Shown: positions 8,425-17,809 of the stretch, one piece after another | Layout of the letters: the number at the start of each line of letters is the position of its first letter | Position numbering within the stretch: the first letter of the stretch is position 1 | Assembly (NCBI GenBank): GCA_947495795.1 | Contig: CANMAI010000011.1 | Coordinates: forward strand, 62,001-126,000 | From: an uncultured Paracoccaceae bacterium | Lineage (GTDB): Bacteria; Pseudomonadota; Alphaproteobacteria; Rhodobacterales; Rhodobacteraceae | Reading direction: 5' to 3' | DNA: 64,000 nt | Notes under the pieces: generated by a model | Told to the model about the DNA's origin: nothing | Databases searched by the model: none | Seen by the model: only the letters and a program-made list of their open reading frames with translations | Made by a program: the position numbers and the translations under genes

Positions 8425-9396
8425 TCAGACCACAGCCCCCTGCGTTCCCCGCTCCCGATAGGGCGTTGTGCCAAAATGCGACCGGTAGCATTTCGAGAAA
8501 TGCGAGGGCGAGGCGAAGCCGCAGGCCAAAGCCACGTTGATCACGCTCATATCCGTCTGCATCAGCAGGTTCCGCGCGCGGCCCAACCGCAGTTCCATGT
8601 AGTAGCGCTTGGGGCTGCGGTTCAGATACCGTCTGAACAGCCGCTCCAACTGGCGGGTAGACATGCCTACATCGGAGGCCAGCGAAGAGGGCGAGACCGG
8701 CTCCTCGATATTCTCCTCCATCATGTGGATCACATTGGAAAGCTTCGGATGCCGCACTCCGATCCGCGTGGGGATCGAAAGCCGCTGCTCATCCTTGTCT
8801 GAGCGGATGGAGGTATGGATCATCATATCCGCAACGGAGTTCCCCAACTCAGGCCCATGCTTCTCCGCGATCAGTTTCAGCATCAGGTCCGATGGTGCTG
8901 TGCCCCCGGAAGAGGTGATGCGGTTGCCATCCAGCACAAAGATGTTCTGGCTCAGCTCGATCTCGGGGTGCTCTTCCGTGAAGCTGTCGCGATTGTCCCA
9001 ATGGATCGTCGCGCGCCGCCCTTCCAGCAGCCCGGCCTTGGCCAGCACATGCGCGCCCGTGCACACCGCGCCCACCGTCATACCCTTCCGGCTTTCCCGC
9101 CGCAGCCATGTCAGGATCGGCTTGGTGGTGGAATGCTTCACGTCGCGCCCGCCCACCACGATAATCGTCTCATCCCGGTCCAGCTCGTCCAGCCCGATAT
9201 CGGGTTTGATCACCAGTCCCCCCGAGGACTGCACGCCCTCCCGGTTCTCACCCACGACCCGCCACGAATAGAGCTGCGTCTTGGCACTGTAATTGGCCAG
9301 ACGCAGGGGCTCTATCGCGCTGGAAAACGCCAGCAGCGTAAAGTTTTCAAGCAACAGAAAGGCGAATTTCTGGGTGCGCTGTTCGGCGTCGGTCAA
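8425..9396 (-). CDS. GlxA family regulator (DJ-1/PfpI domain plus AraC HTH)
   Basis: A 323-residue regulator with two parts. Residues 10-200 form a DJ-1/PfpI-like class I amidotransferase fold, with the nucleophile-elbow equivalent at VGAVCTGAHVLAKAG near 105-119. Residues about 220-320 are an AraC/XylS double helix-turn-helix (ASDVGMSTRQLERLFRRYL and ALACGFASPSHFSKCYRSHFG). Close relatives in Pseudomonas and rhodobacteria (GbdR, CdhR, ArgR types) activate catabolism of betaine, carnitine or arginine. The ligand here is not evident. It is divergent from the DAHP synthase gene and upstream of the thiolase. Confidence 0.9.
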   Translation of the reverse strand: MTDAEQRTQKFAFLLLENFTLLAFSSAIEPLRLANYSAKTQLYSWRVVGENREGVQSSGGLVIKPDIGLDELDRDETIIVVGGRDVKHSTTKPILTWLRRESRKGMTVGAVCTGAHVLAKAGLLEGRRATIHWDNRDSFTEEHPEIELSQNIFVLDGNRITSSGGTAPSDLMLKLIAEKHGPELGNSVADMMIHTSIRSDKDEQRLSIPTRIGVRHPKLSNVIHMMEENIEEPVSPSSLASDVGMSTRQLERLFRRYLNRSPKRYYMELRLGRARNLLMQTDMSVINVALACGFASPSHFSKCYRSHFGTTPYRERGTQGAVV

Positions 9397-9570
9397 AGGC
9401 TCTCACCTCCGGCAAAAGTATCACTGGCTGATCTGGAATGCCGCCCCCCGGTGCGTCAAGCGGAAAAGCTGATGCTGCACTGCGAATTTACCGGCTACAC
9501 CGCTGGCATTTGGCAGCACTTGCCCCTATAAACCGCTTTCACAACGCAAAACCTCACGGGGATAAGAGAG

Positions 9571-10944
9571 ATGACCGCTCAGTGGCAAAAATCCGATTGG
9601 CGCAGCAAGACGCGGATCCAGATGCCGGATTATACAGATCCAGCCGCTCTGGCCGCAGCGGAGAAGCAGCTCTCCAGCTATCCGCCGCTGGTTTTTGCAG
9701 GCGAAGCACGCAAACTCACCCGCCAACTGGGCGAAGTGGCAGAGGGCAAGGGCTTCCTCCTGCAGGGCGGCGATTGCGCCGAGAGCTTTGAGGAGTTCTC
9801 CGCAGATCTCATCCGAGATACCTACAAGGTAATGCTGCAAATGGCTGTGGTCCTCACCTTCGGGGCCAAACTGCCGGTGGTCAAAATCGGCCGCATGGCG
9901 GGCCAGTTCGCCAAGCCGCGCTCCGCCGCCACCGAAACCAAGGATGGCGTGGAACTGCCCAGCTACCGTGGCGATATCATCAACGATATCGGCTTCACGC
10001 CAGAGAGTCGCATTCCCGATCCGAAGCGCATGTTGCAGGCCTACACACAGGCTGCCGCCTCGCTCAACCTGATCCGCGCCTTCAGCCAGGGGGGCTTTGC
10101 CGATATCGCGCATGTCCATTCCTGGACACTGGGCTACACCCAGAACGGCAATGGATATGAGCGGTACGAGAACCTCGCCAACCGCATTTCGGAAAGCCTC
10201 CAGTTCATGGAAGCTGCTGGCGTGAATGGCGATACCTCCGATGCGCTGCACCGCGTCGATTTCTACACCAGCCACGAGGCGCTGCTTCTGGAATACGAAG
10301 AGGCGCTCTGCCGGGTCGACAGCACCTCCGGCAAGCCTGTCGCGGGCTCCGGCCACATGATCTGGATCGGCGATCGCACGCGCCAGCCCGATGGCGCGCA
10401 TGTGGAATTCTGCCGCGGCGTGCAGAACCCCATCGGCCTCAAATGCGGCCCGTCGATCAGCACGGATGATCTCCTGAAGCTGATCGACACGCTGAACCCG
10501 GAAAACACGCCGGGGCGTCTCACGCTCATCAATCGTTTCGGCGCGGGCAAGGTGGGCGAGCATATGCCCAAGCTCATCCGTGCGGTCGAGGCCGAGGGCC
10601 GCAAGGTTGTCTGGTCCTGCGATCCGATGCACGGCAACACGATCAAGGCGGCTTCCGGCTACAAAACCCGGCCTTTCGAGAGTGTGTTGCGCGAAGTACG
10701 CGAGTTCTTCCAGATCCATGCCGCGGAGGGCACCTATCCGGGCGGTGTGCATTTCGAGATGACGGGCAAGGATGTCACGGAATGCACCGGCGGCGTGCGC
10801 GATGTAACGGACGAGAACCTCTCTGATCGCTACCACACCGCCTGCGATCCGCGCCTCAACGCCAGCCAGTCTCTGGAACTTGCCTTCCTCGTGGCCGAGG
10901 AACTGGATCAGCGCCGCCAGAGCCAGCAACGCGCAGCGGTCTAA
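9571..10944 (+). CDS. Class II 3-deoxy-7-phosphoheptulonate (DAHP) synthase
   Basis: A 457-residue plant/mycobacterial-type DAHP synthase that condenses phosphoenolpyruvate with erythrose 4-phosphate, the first step of aromatic amino acid synthesis. Recognisable stretches include [14 protein letters not shown] near residue 65, [16 protein letters not shown] near 105, the [14 protein letters not shown] region near 265, KCGPSIS, and DPMHGNT near 355. The metal-binding Cys, His and acidic residues sit in these segments. It starts at ATG 9571 after AAGAGAG and ends in TAATG, where serB begins. This may co-express aromatic and serine synthesis genes. Confidence 0.95.
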   Translation: MTAQWQKSDWRSKTRIQMPDYTDPAALAAAEKQLSSYPPLVFAGEARKLTRQLGEVAEGKGFLLQGGDCAESFEEFSADLIRDTYKVMLQMAVVLTFGAKLPVVKIGRMAGQFAKPRSAATETKDGVELPSYRGDIINDIGFTPESRIPDPKRMLQAYTQAAASLNLIRAFSQGGFADIAHVHSWTLGYTQNGNGYERYENLANRISESLQFMEAAGVNGDTSDALHRVDFYTSHEALLLEYEEALCRVDSTSGKPVAGSGHMIWIGDRTRQPDGAHVEFCRGVQNPIGLKCGPSISTDDLLKLIDTLNPENTPGRLTLINRFGAGKVGEHMPKLIRAVEAEGRKVVWSCDPMHGNTIKAASGYKTRPFESVLREVREFFQIHAAEGTYPGGVHFEMTGKDVTECTGGVRDVTDENLSDRYHTACDPRLNASQSLELAFLVAEELDQRRQSQQRAAV

Positions 10945-11741
10945 TGACCGCCATTACACTGCTGACCTCCGCCAAGGGGGTCAGCGATACACATATGGCC
11001 TGGGCAAAGGCTTTTGGTCCGGTAAAACGCCTCTCCGAAACGGCTGTCGAGGTTGCCGGCGAAATCGCAATCGAGCCGCCCGCTGGTCTCGACATCAACA
11101 CCGTCACCCGCAGCCCGAAGAAGCTCTTCATCGCCGATATGGATTCGACCATGATCGAGGTCGAATGCATCGACGAATTGGCCGATTACGCAGGCGTAAA
11201 GCCACAGGTCTCGGAAATCACCGAACGTGCCATGCAGGGCGAACTGAATTTCGAGGCGGCCCTGAAAGAACGTGTCTCCCTGCTAAAGGGGCTGACTGTC
11301 GCCACCCTTCAGGAGTGTTACAATCAGCGCATCACCTTCAGCCCCGGTGCACATGCGCTGATCGCAGGCCTCCATGCCGCGGGCATCGCCACGGCGCTCG
11401 TCTCCGGCGGCTTCACCTTCTTCTCCGAACGGGTCGCCAGGGAACTGGGCTTCCAAAGCCACCAAGCCAATACGCTTGAGGTGGAAGATGGCCACCTCAC
11501 AGGCCGTGTCACGCTGCCGATCCTCGGCCGTGAAGCAAAACTCGCAGCACTCCACGCGCAGTGCCAAACGCTGGGCTGCACACCCGCAGAGTCCGTGGCC
11601 ATCGGCGACGGCGCCAACGATCTCGCCATGATCGGCGCGGCAGGCCTTGGCATTGCCTACAAGGCGAAACCGGCGGTGGCCGCAGAAGCCGATGCGGGTC
11701 TCAACCACTCCGATCTTACAGCCGTGCTGGCGCTGATATAG
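10944..11741 (+). CDS. serB: Phosphoserine phosphatase SerB
   Basis: A 265-residue HAD-superfamily phosphatase that makes serine from phosphoserine. Motif I, with nucleophile D65 and acid D67, is in FIADMDSTMIEVECIDELAD (the diagnostic SerB motif). Motif II is SGGFTFFSE near residue 153, and motifs III/IV are AIGDGANDLAMI near 220. An N-terminal segment of about 60 residues precedes the core, as in proteobacterial SerB. The start codon shares one base with the stop of the DAHP synthase gene. A hairpin directly after the stop ends the operon. Confidence 0.95.
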   Translation: MTAITLLTSAKGVSDTHMAWAKAFGPVKRLSETAVEVAGEIAIEPPAGLDINTVTRSPKKLFIADMDSTMIEVECIDELADYAGVKPQVSEITERAMQGELNFEAALKERVSLLKGLTVATLQECYNQRITFSPGAHALIAGLHAAGIATALVSGGFTFFSERVARELGFQSHQANTLEVEDGHLTGRVTLPILGREAKLAALHAQCQTLGCTPAESVAIGDGANDLAMIGAAGLGIAYKAKPAVAAEADAGLNHSDLTAVLALI

Positions 11742-11765
11742 CGTTTCGACTTGATGTCGAAACGC
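11741..11765 (+). terminator. Hairpin after serB
   Basis: GCGTTTCGAC, loop TTGAT, GTCGAAACGC: a perfect 10-bp stem starting at the last base of the serB stop codon. Only a short TT follows, so it may end transcription weakly or protect the mRNA end. Confidence 0.65.
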
Positions 11766-11792
11766 TTCAGGGCCTCCAGACAAAACAAAGCA

Positions 11793-11829
11793 TGCAAAAC
11801 AAAACACGCCCGGCATTCGCGCGGGCGTG
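11793..11829 (-). terminator. Intrinsic terminator of the PAS gene
   Basis: Read on the minus strand, CACGCCCG and CGGGCGTG (arms at 11822-11829 and 11805-11812) form an 8-bp GC-rich stem, followed by TTTTGTTTTG at 11804-11794. This is a typical rho-independent terminator located 28 bases after the PAS gene stop. Confidence 0.75.
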
Positions 11830-11856
11830 CATGTATCACTCACGATGTCACGAGGC

Positions 11857-12528
11857 TCAGTCCTTAGAGGAAACGATCCGCAGATGCCCGCGCTTGGGTT
11901 CGCTGCGTCCGGCCTCGGGGTTGCCCTCAACGCTGCGCAGCCTTGGCGAAGCAGCCGGAGCCGGCGTGTAAGGGTTGGCCTCTTCCGCAAACCCCGGAAC
12001 AAGCTCACGCGTCTCGGAGCTTTCGTCTTCCACAATAGCGTTCATCTTCACACCGGTGATCGAGAAATTCGCAGGTGCCTGCGCAATCTTCTCTTCCGTC
12101 ACCACACAGCCCAGCACGCGCGTCACCTCGCCGAAATCGCTGCGCAGCGGCATCAGGATCATCCGCGCCTTGGTCTCCTGCCCATCCTGTCCCCGGCCCA
12201 GAAGCTCCAGCTCCACCACAGCGGGGGAGGAGAGAACAGCATTGATATGCGATGTGAAGGCCGCGCGGTTGGCCGCATCCATGAACGCCTCGGGCGGCAT
12301 GCCGCGCACTTCCATGCCCATCATCTCGCAGAGCGCCATGCCCGCCAGCCGCACCCGCAGCTGGCTCGGGTTCAACTGCTCAAGGATGAACATATGCTCC
12401 AGCGCATCCTCAAACTTGCGCGGGTCAAGCTCCGCACGATACGGCGCCAGCCGCCCCTTGCGCAGGCTTTCCCAGTAGGTTCGCAGATTGGATATCATAT
12501 CCGATTTCATATTCTGATGTCTCAGCAC
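11857..12528 (-). CDS. PAS domain-containing protein (rhodobacterial type)
   Basis: A soluble protein of 223 residues from GTG 12528, or 217 from ATG 12510. GTG is preferred because AGGAGA lies six bases before it. Residues 15-150 form a PAS-like sensor fold of the kind with RAELDPRKFEDALEHMFILE and VRLAGMALCEMMGMEVRGMP, frequent as single-copy genes in Rhodobacterales. The last 60 residues are Pro/Glu/Ser-rich and probably disordered. There is no kinase, HTH or cyclase domain, so any output must go through a partner. Its gene is divergent from yicC and ends at a good terminator. Confidence 0.75.
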   Translation of the reverse strand: MLRHQNMKSDMISNLRTYWESLRKGRLAPYRAELDPRKFEDALEHMFILEQLNPSQLRVRLAGMALCEMMGMEVRGMPPEAFMDAANRAAFTSHINAVLSSPAVVELELLGRGQDGQETKARMILMPLRSDFGEVTRVLGCVVTEEKIAQAPANFSITGVKMNAIVEDESSETRELVPGFAEEANPYTPAPAASPRLRSVEGNPEAGRSEPKRGHLRIVSSKD

Positions 12529-12552
12529 CCTGTTTCTCCTCTTACCGCGCAA

Positions 12553-12608
12553 GAACACCAAAACATGTGTTCCCCCAAGCGTTGAAAGAGAATTTAATAG
12601 CATTTTAG
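12553..12608. promoter_or_regulatory. Dyad and CtrA-like half site between PAS gene and yicC
   Basis: GAACAC at 12553-12558 and GTGTTC at 12567-12572 form an inverted repeat 25 bases upstream of the PAS start. TTAA-N7-TTAG at 12594-12608 is one base from the CtrA consensus TTAA-N7-TTAA. Both lie where the divergent promoters must be. Binding is not shown. Confidence 0.3.
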
Positions 12609-12705
12609 ACAATTGTCGCAGGTTTTGGTAGAGATTGCTTAACAGCCACCGTACAGAGTGCCCTAAAGTGTTGCAATACAAGCGATAACAGGAAGGGCTC
12701 ACTGC

Positions 12706-13599
12706 GTGAATATTAAATCCATGACAGGATATGCCTCCATCTCCGGCTCCGCGAAGGGGTTGGATTGGGTGTGGGAGGCACGCAGCGTCAACGCACGCGG
12801 GCTCGATCTTCGGGTGCGTGTGCCCGATGCGGGTGAGGCGCTGGAAGCCGATATCCGCAAACGGGCCCCGGCAACCTTCACGCGCGGCAGCATTTCCATC
12901 ACGCTCCGGATCAACGCATCCGAGGTGGATACCGGCTTCGCGCTCAACCCTGATGGTGTGCAGGCGGTGCTGGAAGCGGCCAACAGGCTCCAGCAGGATG
13001 CGGAGGCTGCGGGCCTCACACTTGCCCCTCTCAGCCTGGGCGATCTTCTCAACCACCGCGCCACCACCGATCAGGGCCGCATGGCGGATCGGTTTTTGTC
13101 CATCTACAAGAAGCTCGCGGCCGGTATTCCCCAGCTTTTGGAGGATCTTGACGCCGCGCGCACAGCCGAGGGCACGGCACTCCACGGCATCCTGATCGCC
13201 CAGATAGACGAGATGGCGCGCCTTGCGAAAGCCGCCGCCGCCAGTGCAGAGGCCCGTGCCGCGCGCTCCGGCGCACTCCTCAAATCCCGCGTTGCGGCCC
13301 TTCTCGGAGCAACGGACCGTGTGGATGAAGATCGCCTCGCGCAGGAACTGGCGCTTCTCACGGTGAAAGCCGATGTCACGGAGGAACTCGACAGGCTCGA
13401 CGCCCATATCGCCAGCGCCCGCGAGCTTCTCACAAGCGAAAAGCCAGTGGGCCGCAAGCTCGATTTCCTGATGCAGGAGTTCAACCGCGAAGCCAACACG
13501 CTCTGCTCCAAATCCGGCGCGCCCGATCTCACCAATATCGGGCTCGATCTCAAGGTGGTGATCGATCAGCTGCGCGAACAAGCGGCGAATGTGGAGTAA
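12706..13599 (+). CDS. YicC family endoribonuclease-like protein
   Basis: A 297-residue protein of the YicC family, starting at GTG 12706 with GGAAGGG upstream. The N-terminal YicC-like domain begins with the hallmark IKSMTGYAS and continues with EARSVNARGLDLRVRVP. The C-terminal DUF1732 domain ends with KLDFLMQEFNREANTLCSKSG, the most conserved part of the family. E. coli YicC has been reported to take part in RNA decay. It is followed after four bases by gmk, an old and common pairing. Confidence 0.93.
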   Translation: MNIKSMTGYASISGSAKGLDWVWEARSVNARGLDLRVRVPDAGEALEADIRKRAPATFTRGSISITLRINASEVDTGFALNPDGVQAVLEAANRLQQDAEAAGLTLAPLSLGDLLNHRATTDQGRMADRFLSIYKKLAAGIPQLLEDLDAARTAEGTALHGILIAQIDEMARLAKAAAASAEARAARSGALLKSRVAALLGATDRVDEDRLAQELALLTVKADVTEELDRLDAHIASARELLTSEKPVGRKLDFLMQEFNREANTLCSKSGAPDLTNIGLDLKVVIDQLREQAANVE

Positions 13600-13603
13600 G
13601 CGG

Positions 13604-14254
13604 ATGCCCAACATACAGCGCAACGGCCTCCTGATCATCCTCTCTTCGCCCTCAGGCGCAGGCAAAACCACCCTGTCGCGCCGCCTCCTGGAGGCTGACC
13701 CCAATGTCGCCTTCTCCATCTCCGCCACCACACGCCCGCCCCGTCCGGGAGAGGAGGACGGCGTCCACTACTATTTCAAGTCGGAGAAAGAATTCGCCGC
13801 CATGGTCGCCAATGGCGAGATGCTGGAACACGCCACCGTCTTCGGCCATTCCTACGGCTCCCCCCGCGCGCCGGTCGAAGAGGCGGTGAATGCGGGCCGG
13901 GACATCCTGTTCGATGTCGACTGGCAGGGTGGCCAGCAGATCCAGTCGTCGCCCCTTGGCAGCCAGACCGTCGCCATTTTCATCCTGCCCCCCTCCATCG
14001 CCGCCCTTGCGGACCGGCTGAAGGCGCGTGGGCAGGACAGTCCGGAGGTTGTGGCGCACCGGATGCTCAAGTCCCGCGACGAGATCAGCCACTGGGACGC
14101 CTATGATTACGTGCTGATCAACGAGGATCTCGCGACATGCGAGGCGGAACTGACCTCCATCATCAAGGCGGAACGGTTGCGCCTCTCGCACAGCCGCACG
14201 GCCCTGTCCAACTTCGTCCAAGGGCTAAATGCCGAGTTTGAGGCGCGGCTTTAG
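13604..14254 (+). CDS. gmk: Guanylate kinase
   Basis: A 216-residue kinase that phosphorylates GMP to GDP with ATP. The P-loop SSPSGAGKTT spans 14-23, the GMP-binding segment TTRPPRPGEEDGVHYYF lies near 40-56, and DVDWQGG near 104 is characteristic. The ATG at 13604 is chosen over an upstream in-frame ATG because GGAG sits seven bases before it. The gene lies four bases after yicC. Confidence 0.96.
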   Translation: MPNIQRNGLLIILSSPSGAGKTTLSRRLLEADPNVAFSISATTRPPRPGEEDGVHYYFKSEKEFAAMVANGEMLEHATVFGHSYGSPRAPVEEAVNAGRDILFDVDWQGGQQIQSSPLGSQTVAIFILPPSIAALADRLKARGQDSPEVVAHRMLKSRDEISHWDAYDYVLINEDLATCEAELTSIIKAERLRLSHSRTALSNFVQGLNAEFEARL

Positions 14255-14414
14255 TGCGCATTGAAGGTCTGCTGAGCGGGACTACGGCCTTCGCCGCAAG
14301 GGCGCTAACGTCCGGTTTTGAATGCGGGCAGCCATATGTTGACTGGTAATGGTTTGCCGGGTTTCATCCCGGTCGTGGGAAAACGGCCACACTAATACTT
14401 TGAGGAGTATCGCA

Positions 14415-15311
14415 ATGCAGAAATTGATCAGGTCATGGCTCGGGATATTGGCTATGATCGCAGGTCAAGGCATCAGCTCAGTTGCGGCGCAACCGGCAAC
14501 CGCCTGTCATGTCAACCAAGAGCTTCTATTGCATTGCCATTTCGATGACGGCACCAAACAAGTCGGGCTCTGCCTGTCTGGCGAGACGATCATCTATCGT
14601 TTTGGGTCAGACCTTGCGCTGCCCGAACTGGAACTGGAACGTGATTTTGAGGGCAGCACTTTCGGCCCACGCATAGCAGCGACCGGCACTGTATTCGAAA
14701 GCGTGACCCTCATGAATGGCAACACCAGTTATGAAATCAGCACAAGCTCTCGCCGACGCATCGACCGCAAAGCTGTGACAACCGGCAGCATCACGATCAC
14801 TCTGCCGAATGGAACCACGCAACAGCTTTCCTGCGATCCGGGCAGTGTTACGCCGCCCGACCCATTCCAAGGTATCGGAAAATTGACTTTGTTGACTGAT
14901 GGATCACACCTTGATCCGCTGTCACGCTGCCTGCGTTTTCTTTCCGAAAGCACCGGGCCGGAGGTCTGCATTGGCACAATCCGCGATGTTGAGATTGCCG
15001 ATGGCACTTGCGATCCGAACCAAGACGTAACTGCATGCTGGCGCACCGAAAATGCATATTGGAACGAACTGGTAAAAGAGGCTTTCGAAGATGCAGTGCT
15101 GCGCTTGGAGGGTAACTATGACGCCACGGTCGGCCCTAAACTAGAGGCATCTCAGGCAAGTTGGTTGGTCTCTCAAGAGCTGGATTGCGCGATCGAAGGC
15201 CGCCGCCCGTTTGCGGCAGATGGGGGCACAGGTGAATGCCATGCGGGATATGCCGCCGCGCGGCTGTCATTCATTTCATCGGTGGTGCTTTTCGCAGAAT
15301 TCGAAGGGTAA
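14415..15311 (+). CDS. Secreted protein with LprI-like C-terminal domain
   Basis: A 298-residue exported protein. The start at ATG 14415 has GAGGAG eight bases upstream, and residues 1-30 form a classic signal peptide ending near SVAAQ. Residues about 30-150 are a cysteine-containing beta-rich region. The last 110 residues contain several paired cysteines (ACWRTENAYWNELVKEAF, SWLVSQELDCAIEG, GECHAGYAAARL) in the pattern of the lysozyme-inhibitor LprI / DUF1311 domain. In Mycobacterium LprI inhibits lysozyme; whether this protein does so is not known. It stands alone, with 160 bases upstream. Confidence 0.7.
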   Translation: MQKLIRSWLGILAMIAGQGISSVAAQPATACHVNQELLLHCHFDDGTKQVGLCLSGETIIYRFGSDLALPELELERDFEGSTFGPRIAATGTVFESVTLMNGNTSYEISTSSRRRIDRKAVTTGSITITLPNGTTQQLSCDPGSVTPPDPFQGIGKLTLLTDGSHLDPLSRCLRFLSESTGPEVCIGTIRDVEIADGTCDPNQDVTACWRTENAYWNELVKEAFEDAVLRLEGNYDATVGPKLEASQASWLVSQELDCAIEGRRPFAADGGTGECHAGYAAARLSFISSVVLFAEFEG

Positions 15312-15412
15312 ACGTTCGGACCGGCAGATACTCGTTAATGGTTCTGGCGCAGCACAGCATATGGCAAAATTGGGCTCGGAACGGTCATTGACACCGCCGG
15401 TCACATGAAGAC

Positions 15413-15967
15413 ATGAAGGATCCGATGACAGGCCTCTTTGATCTTGACGGCATCTCGCCGCATCTGCCCGAAGACGGGGATTGCTGGATAGCACCCGGCG
15501 CCTGCCTCATAGGCAATGTCCGGCTGGAGGCGCGCGCTTCCGTCTGGTTCAACGCGGTGCTGCGCGGCGATAACGAGCCGATTGTCCTCGGCGAAGGCAG
15601 CAACATCCAGGAAAACTGCGTTCTTCACACAGATCCGGGCTACCCGCTCACCATCGGTGCAGGCTGCACCATCGGCCACAAGGCCATGCTTCACGGCTGC
15701 ACAATAGGAGACGGTGCCCTGATCGGAATGGGCGCCACGATCCTAAACGGTGCCGGGATCGGAGCAGGCGCGCTCATCGGTGCCTCTGCCCTTGTTACCG
15801 AAGGCAAGGAAATCCCGGCCGGAGCCCTCGTCATGGGTGCCCCCGGAAAAGTCATCCGCATCCTCGACGATGCCCAACAGGCTGCCCTCCGGAAAACCGC
15901 CGAAGGCTACGTTGCCAACATGCGCCGCTACCGAAAGGGCCTCACACCCTCGATGCTGAAGGGATGA
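15413..15967 (+). CDS. Gamma-carbonic anhydrase family protein
   Basis: A 184-residue left-handed beta-helix protein built of hexapeptide repeats ([24 protein letters not shown]). The zinc-binding histidines of the gamma class are in place at H72 (VLHTD), H89 (IGHKAML) and H94 (HGCTIG). Trimeric homologues either hydrate carbon dioxide or are inactive relatives such as YrdA/PaaY. Two close starts, 15413 and 15425, are possible. No complex I or carboxysome genes lie nearby. Confidence 0.9.
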   Translation: MKDPMTGLFDLDGISPHLPEDGDCWIAPGACLIGNVRLEARASVWFNAVLRGDNEPIVLGEGSNIQENCVLHTDPGYPLTIGAGCTIGHKAMLHGCTIGDGALIGMGATILNGAGIGAGALIGASALVTEGKEIPAGALVMGAPGKVIRILDDAQQAALRKTAEGYVANMRRYRKGLTPSMLKG

Positions 15968-15980
15968 GCGGCGTCTCGCG

Positions 15981-16556
15981 TCACACCGGACTATAATCTA
16001 CAACGACGTAGATACCGGTATCGGCATAGCGCAGCACGCCGAGTTGGCCCATCCCCCATAGGGTCCCATTGTGATTGCTGCCGTAGGCCGGATCCATATA
16101 GCTCGCATCGGGACGGTACAAAACCCAGTGCAACCCCAGTATGCCGACAGCCACAGCCACCAGCATACGTTGGTTTTCGGCAAGCGCAGGGGTCCCGTTC
16201 TCTATCTCCACCCCAAGCCCCTCAAGCCGGTCGCGGACACCCGGATACTTCCACTGCAACGCCTTTGGTACGATACAACCGCTCATGGAGACACTGACAT
16301 CCATTCCGAGATATTGCGCCGCCAAGGCAATTCCATCAGGCATGGAATAGGCGTCGGCTCCGTTCGCCGTCACGGTGTAGATCGCCCGTTCGCACCCATT
16401 GGAAAGCGTGAGCTGCTGCCCCATCCAACTGTCGGTATTCTCTCTATCGCCAGCGAGGTTCGGAAGATGGGTGACACCCAGCTCCTTCGCAGCAACCATC
16501 AGGCAGGCCGCCCCACAGGAAAGGCCGGAAAACTGTTTGAAAGCCTCGTTTGGCAT
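15981..16556 (-). CDS. Papain-like cysteine peptidase-type protein (C39/C70-like)
   Basis: A 191-residue protein without signal peptide or membrane segment. SGLSCGAACLMVAAKELGV at 10-28 resembles the Q-x-x-x-x-C-G-x-x-x motif of papain-like enzymes, with Q8 as oxyanion glutamine and C14 as nucleophile. H143 in GLHWVLYRPD and D155 in YMDPAYG complete a plausible triad, in the order found in the C39 and AvrRpt2-like (C70) families. ATG 16556 has AAGGAG upstream. There is no ABC transporter or GG-leader gene nearby, so this is not a bacteriocin processing system. Substrate and role are unknown. Confidence 0.6.
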   Translation of the reverse strand: MPNEAFKQFSGLSCGAACLMVAAKELGVTHLPNLAGDRENTDSWMGQQLTLSNGCERAIYTVTANGADAYSMPDGIALAAQYLGMDVSVSMSGCIVPKALQWKYPGVRDRLEGLGVEIENGTPALAENQRMLVAVAVGILGLHWVLYRPDASYMDPAYGSNHNGTLWGMGQLGVLRYADTGIYVVVDYSPV

Positions 16557-16813
16557 CGGAATGCTCCTTGTAGAGTTGGCTTGGCTGGTAACAACTGCCT
16601 CCCCTCCCTATCAGGCATGCAGAGCCGGAAAAGTTACTTCCGGGACGCGCGGCTTTCCCGCAGCACCGAAGGGCGCGTACACACTTTTTCAGGCTGTTTG
16701 AGATTGCATGGAACGGGTTCCGAACCGCCACCGCAAGAGTAATGGAACGTTTCGGGTGGATCCGATGCCTCTGCCAAATGCCTCTGAATGCATATTGCTA
16801 AATGCCGGTTGGC

Positions 16814-17422
16814 CTACCCACTCAACCCTGACAATGAAAGCCGGATCTCCTGATCCGTGATTTGGCGCTTCAATCGCACAGTGTGCAGCGCAAGCGTATT
16901 GCCCAAGAGCAGGAACTGCACGTCGGAGGCTGCGAGCTTTTCCATCGACGTTCCGCCATCGGTCAGCGCCCAATGCGCGTCCATCGGTTTCACCCGGTCG
17001 CTTTGCACGCCAACCGCAAAACTCAGCGGGTTGAGCGCCACCTGAATGTCGCCGCCCAGCGGCAGCGATTTCTCCACGCAGAGAAGCGTCAGCAACAGCA
17101 GCTTCGCCATCACCCGCGGCACCTCATTCGCAGCCGTATCCAGCGTTACCATCGTGCGGCCCTGAAACATCGCATCCGTTGCCAGCCGCAACTCGCTCAG
17201 CTGTATCTTGGAATGCTCGGGCGTCGCCCCGAAGGCAATGCGGAAATACCGCAGCTTGGCACTTGCGGAATTCACACTCTCGCCGATCAGCCCCAGCTCT
17301 GGCGAGAGCTTGCCACCCAGTTCCTGCATCAGTTCCACGCCATTGCTGATCGCGCCAATAGGGCTGATAAGGTCGTGGCAGATCCGCGAACTGACAAGCG
17401 CGGAGAGATCTTCGTCATTCAT
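16814..17422 (-). CDS. chpT: Histidine phosphotransferase ChpT
   Basis: A 202-residue protein that carries phosphate from the CckA kinase to CtrA and CpdR in the alphaproteobacterial cell-cycle and motility phosphorelay. H16 in SSRICHDLISPIGAISNGVEL lies in a DHp-like helix, the phosphorylation site of ChpT. The rest is a degenerate histidine-kinase ATPase-like fold without nucleotide motifs, as expected. The ATG at 17422 gives the family's usual length and has GAAGGAAG upstream; longer starts at 17458, 17461 and 17503 are possible. It is divergent from the DUF3553 gene, 37 bases away. CckA and CtrA are not in the window. Confidence 0.9.
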   Translation of the reverse strand: MNDEDLSALVSSRICHDLISPIGAISNGVELMQELGGKLSPELGLIGESVNSASAKLRYFRIAFGATPEHSKIQLSELRLATDAMFQGRTMVTLDTAANEVPRVMAKLLLLTLLCVEKSLPLGGDIQVALNPLSFAVGVQSDRVKPMDAHWALTDGGTSMEKLAASDVQFLLLGNTLALHTVRLKRQITDQEIRLSLSGLSG

Positions 17423-17459
17423 CTGGAGGCTTCCTTCAGGCAACGCAGGGGCAAGCATC

Positions 17460-17636
17460 ATGTTATCACTCCTAGAGCCGGGCATGCTCGTCCGCCATCC
17501 CACCCAGCCCGATTGGGGCCTCGGTCAGGTGCAATCGGTTATCGGTGCACGGGTGACAGTAAACTTTGAGCATCAGGGCAAAACAACCATCAATTCACAA
17601 GAGGTCCAACTGGAGCCGGTTTACGACGCAGGCTGA
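17460..17636 (+). CDS. DUF3553 domain protein
   Basis: A 58-residue small protein. Its core, PGMLVRHPTQPDWGLGQVQSV at about 7-27 (tail VNFEHQGKTTI), is the DUF3553 signature, a short SH3-like barrel resembling the CarD/UvrD C-terminal fold that may contact RNA polymerase or a helicase. The ATG at 17460 lies 37 bases from the divergent chpT start. This neighbour pair is common in Rhodobacterales as far as I recall. The function is not established. Confidence 0.8.
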   Translation: MLSLLEPGMLVRHPTQPDWGLGQVQSVIGARVTVNFEHQGKTTINSQEVQLEPVYDAG

Positions 17637-17809
17637 ACCATGGCCGCATTGAATGGGAACAAGCTTAACGGGAGATTAATGCGCACTCCACATCTATTAC
17701 TTGTTTTCCCGGCGGCGCGCAGGGCGCGGTTGCCACTCCGTTCCGATTTCACTAAGAAATAGCCGCACGTAACCGGCCCCAACGCGCCCCCTCTGTCGGA
17801 TCCCGATTG

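Noticed and set aside
12529-13731. N-terminal extension of the PAS gene to a 624-codon frame
   Set aside because: The extra part is antisense to yicC and gmk; the GTG at 12528 has a good ribosome site and gives a normal PAS protein.
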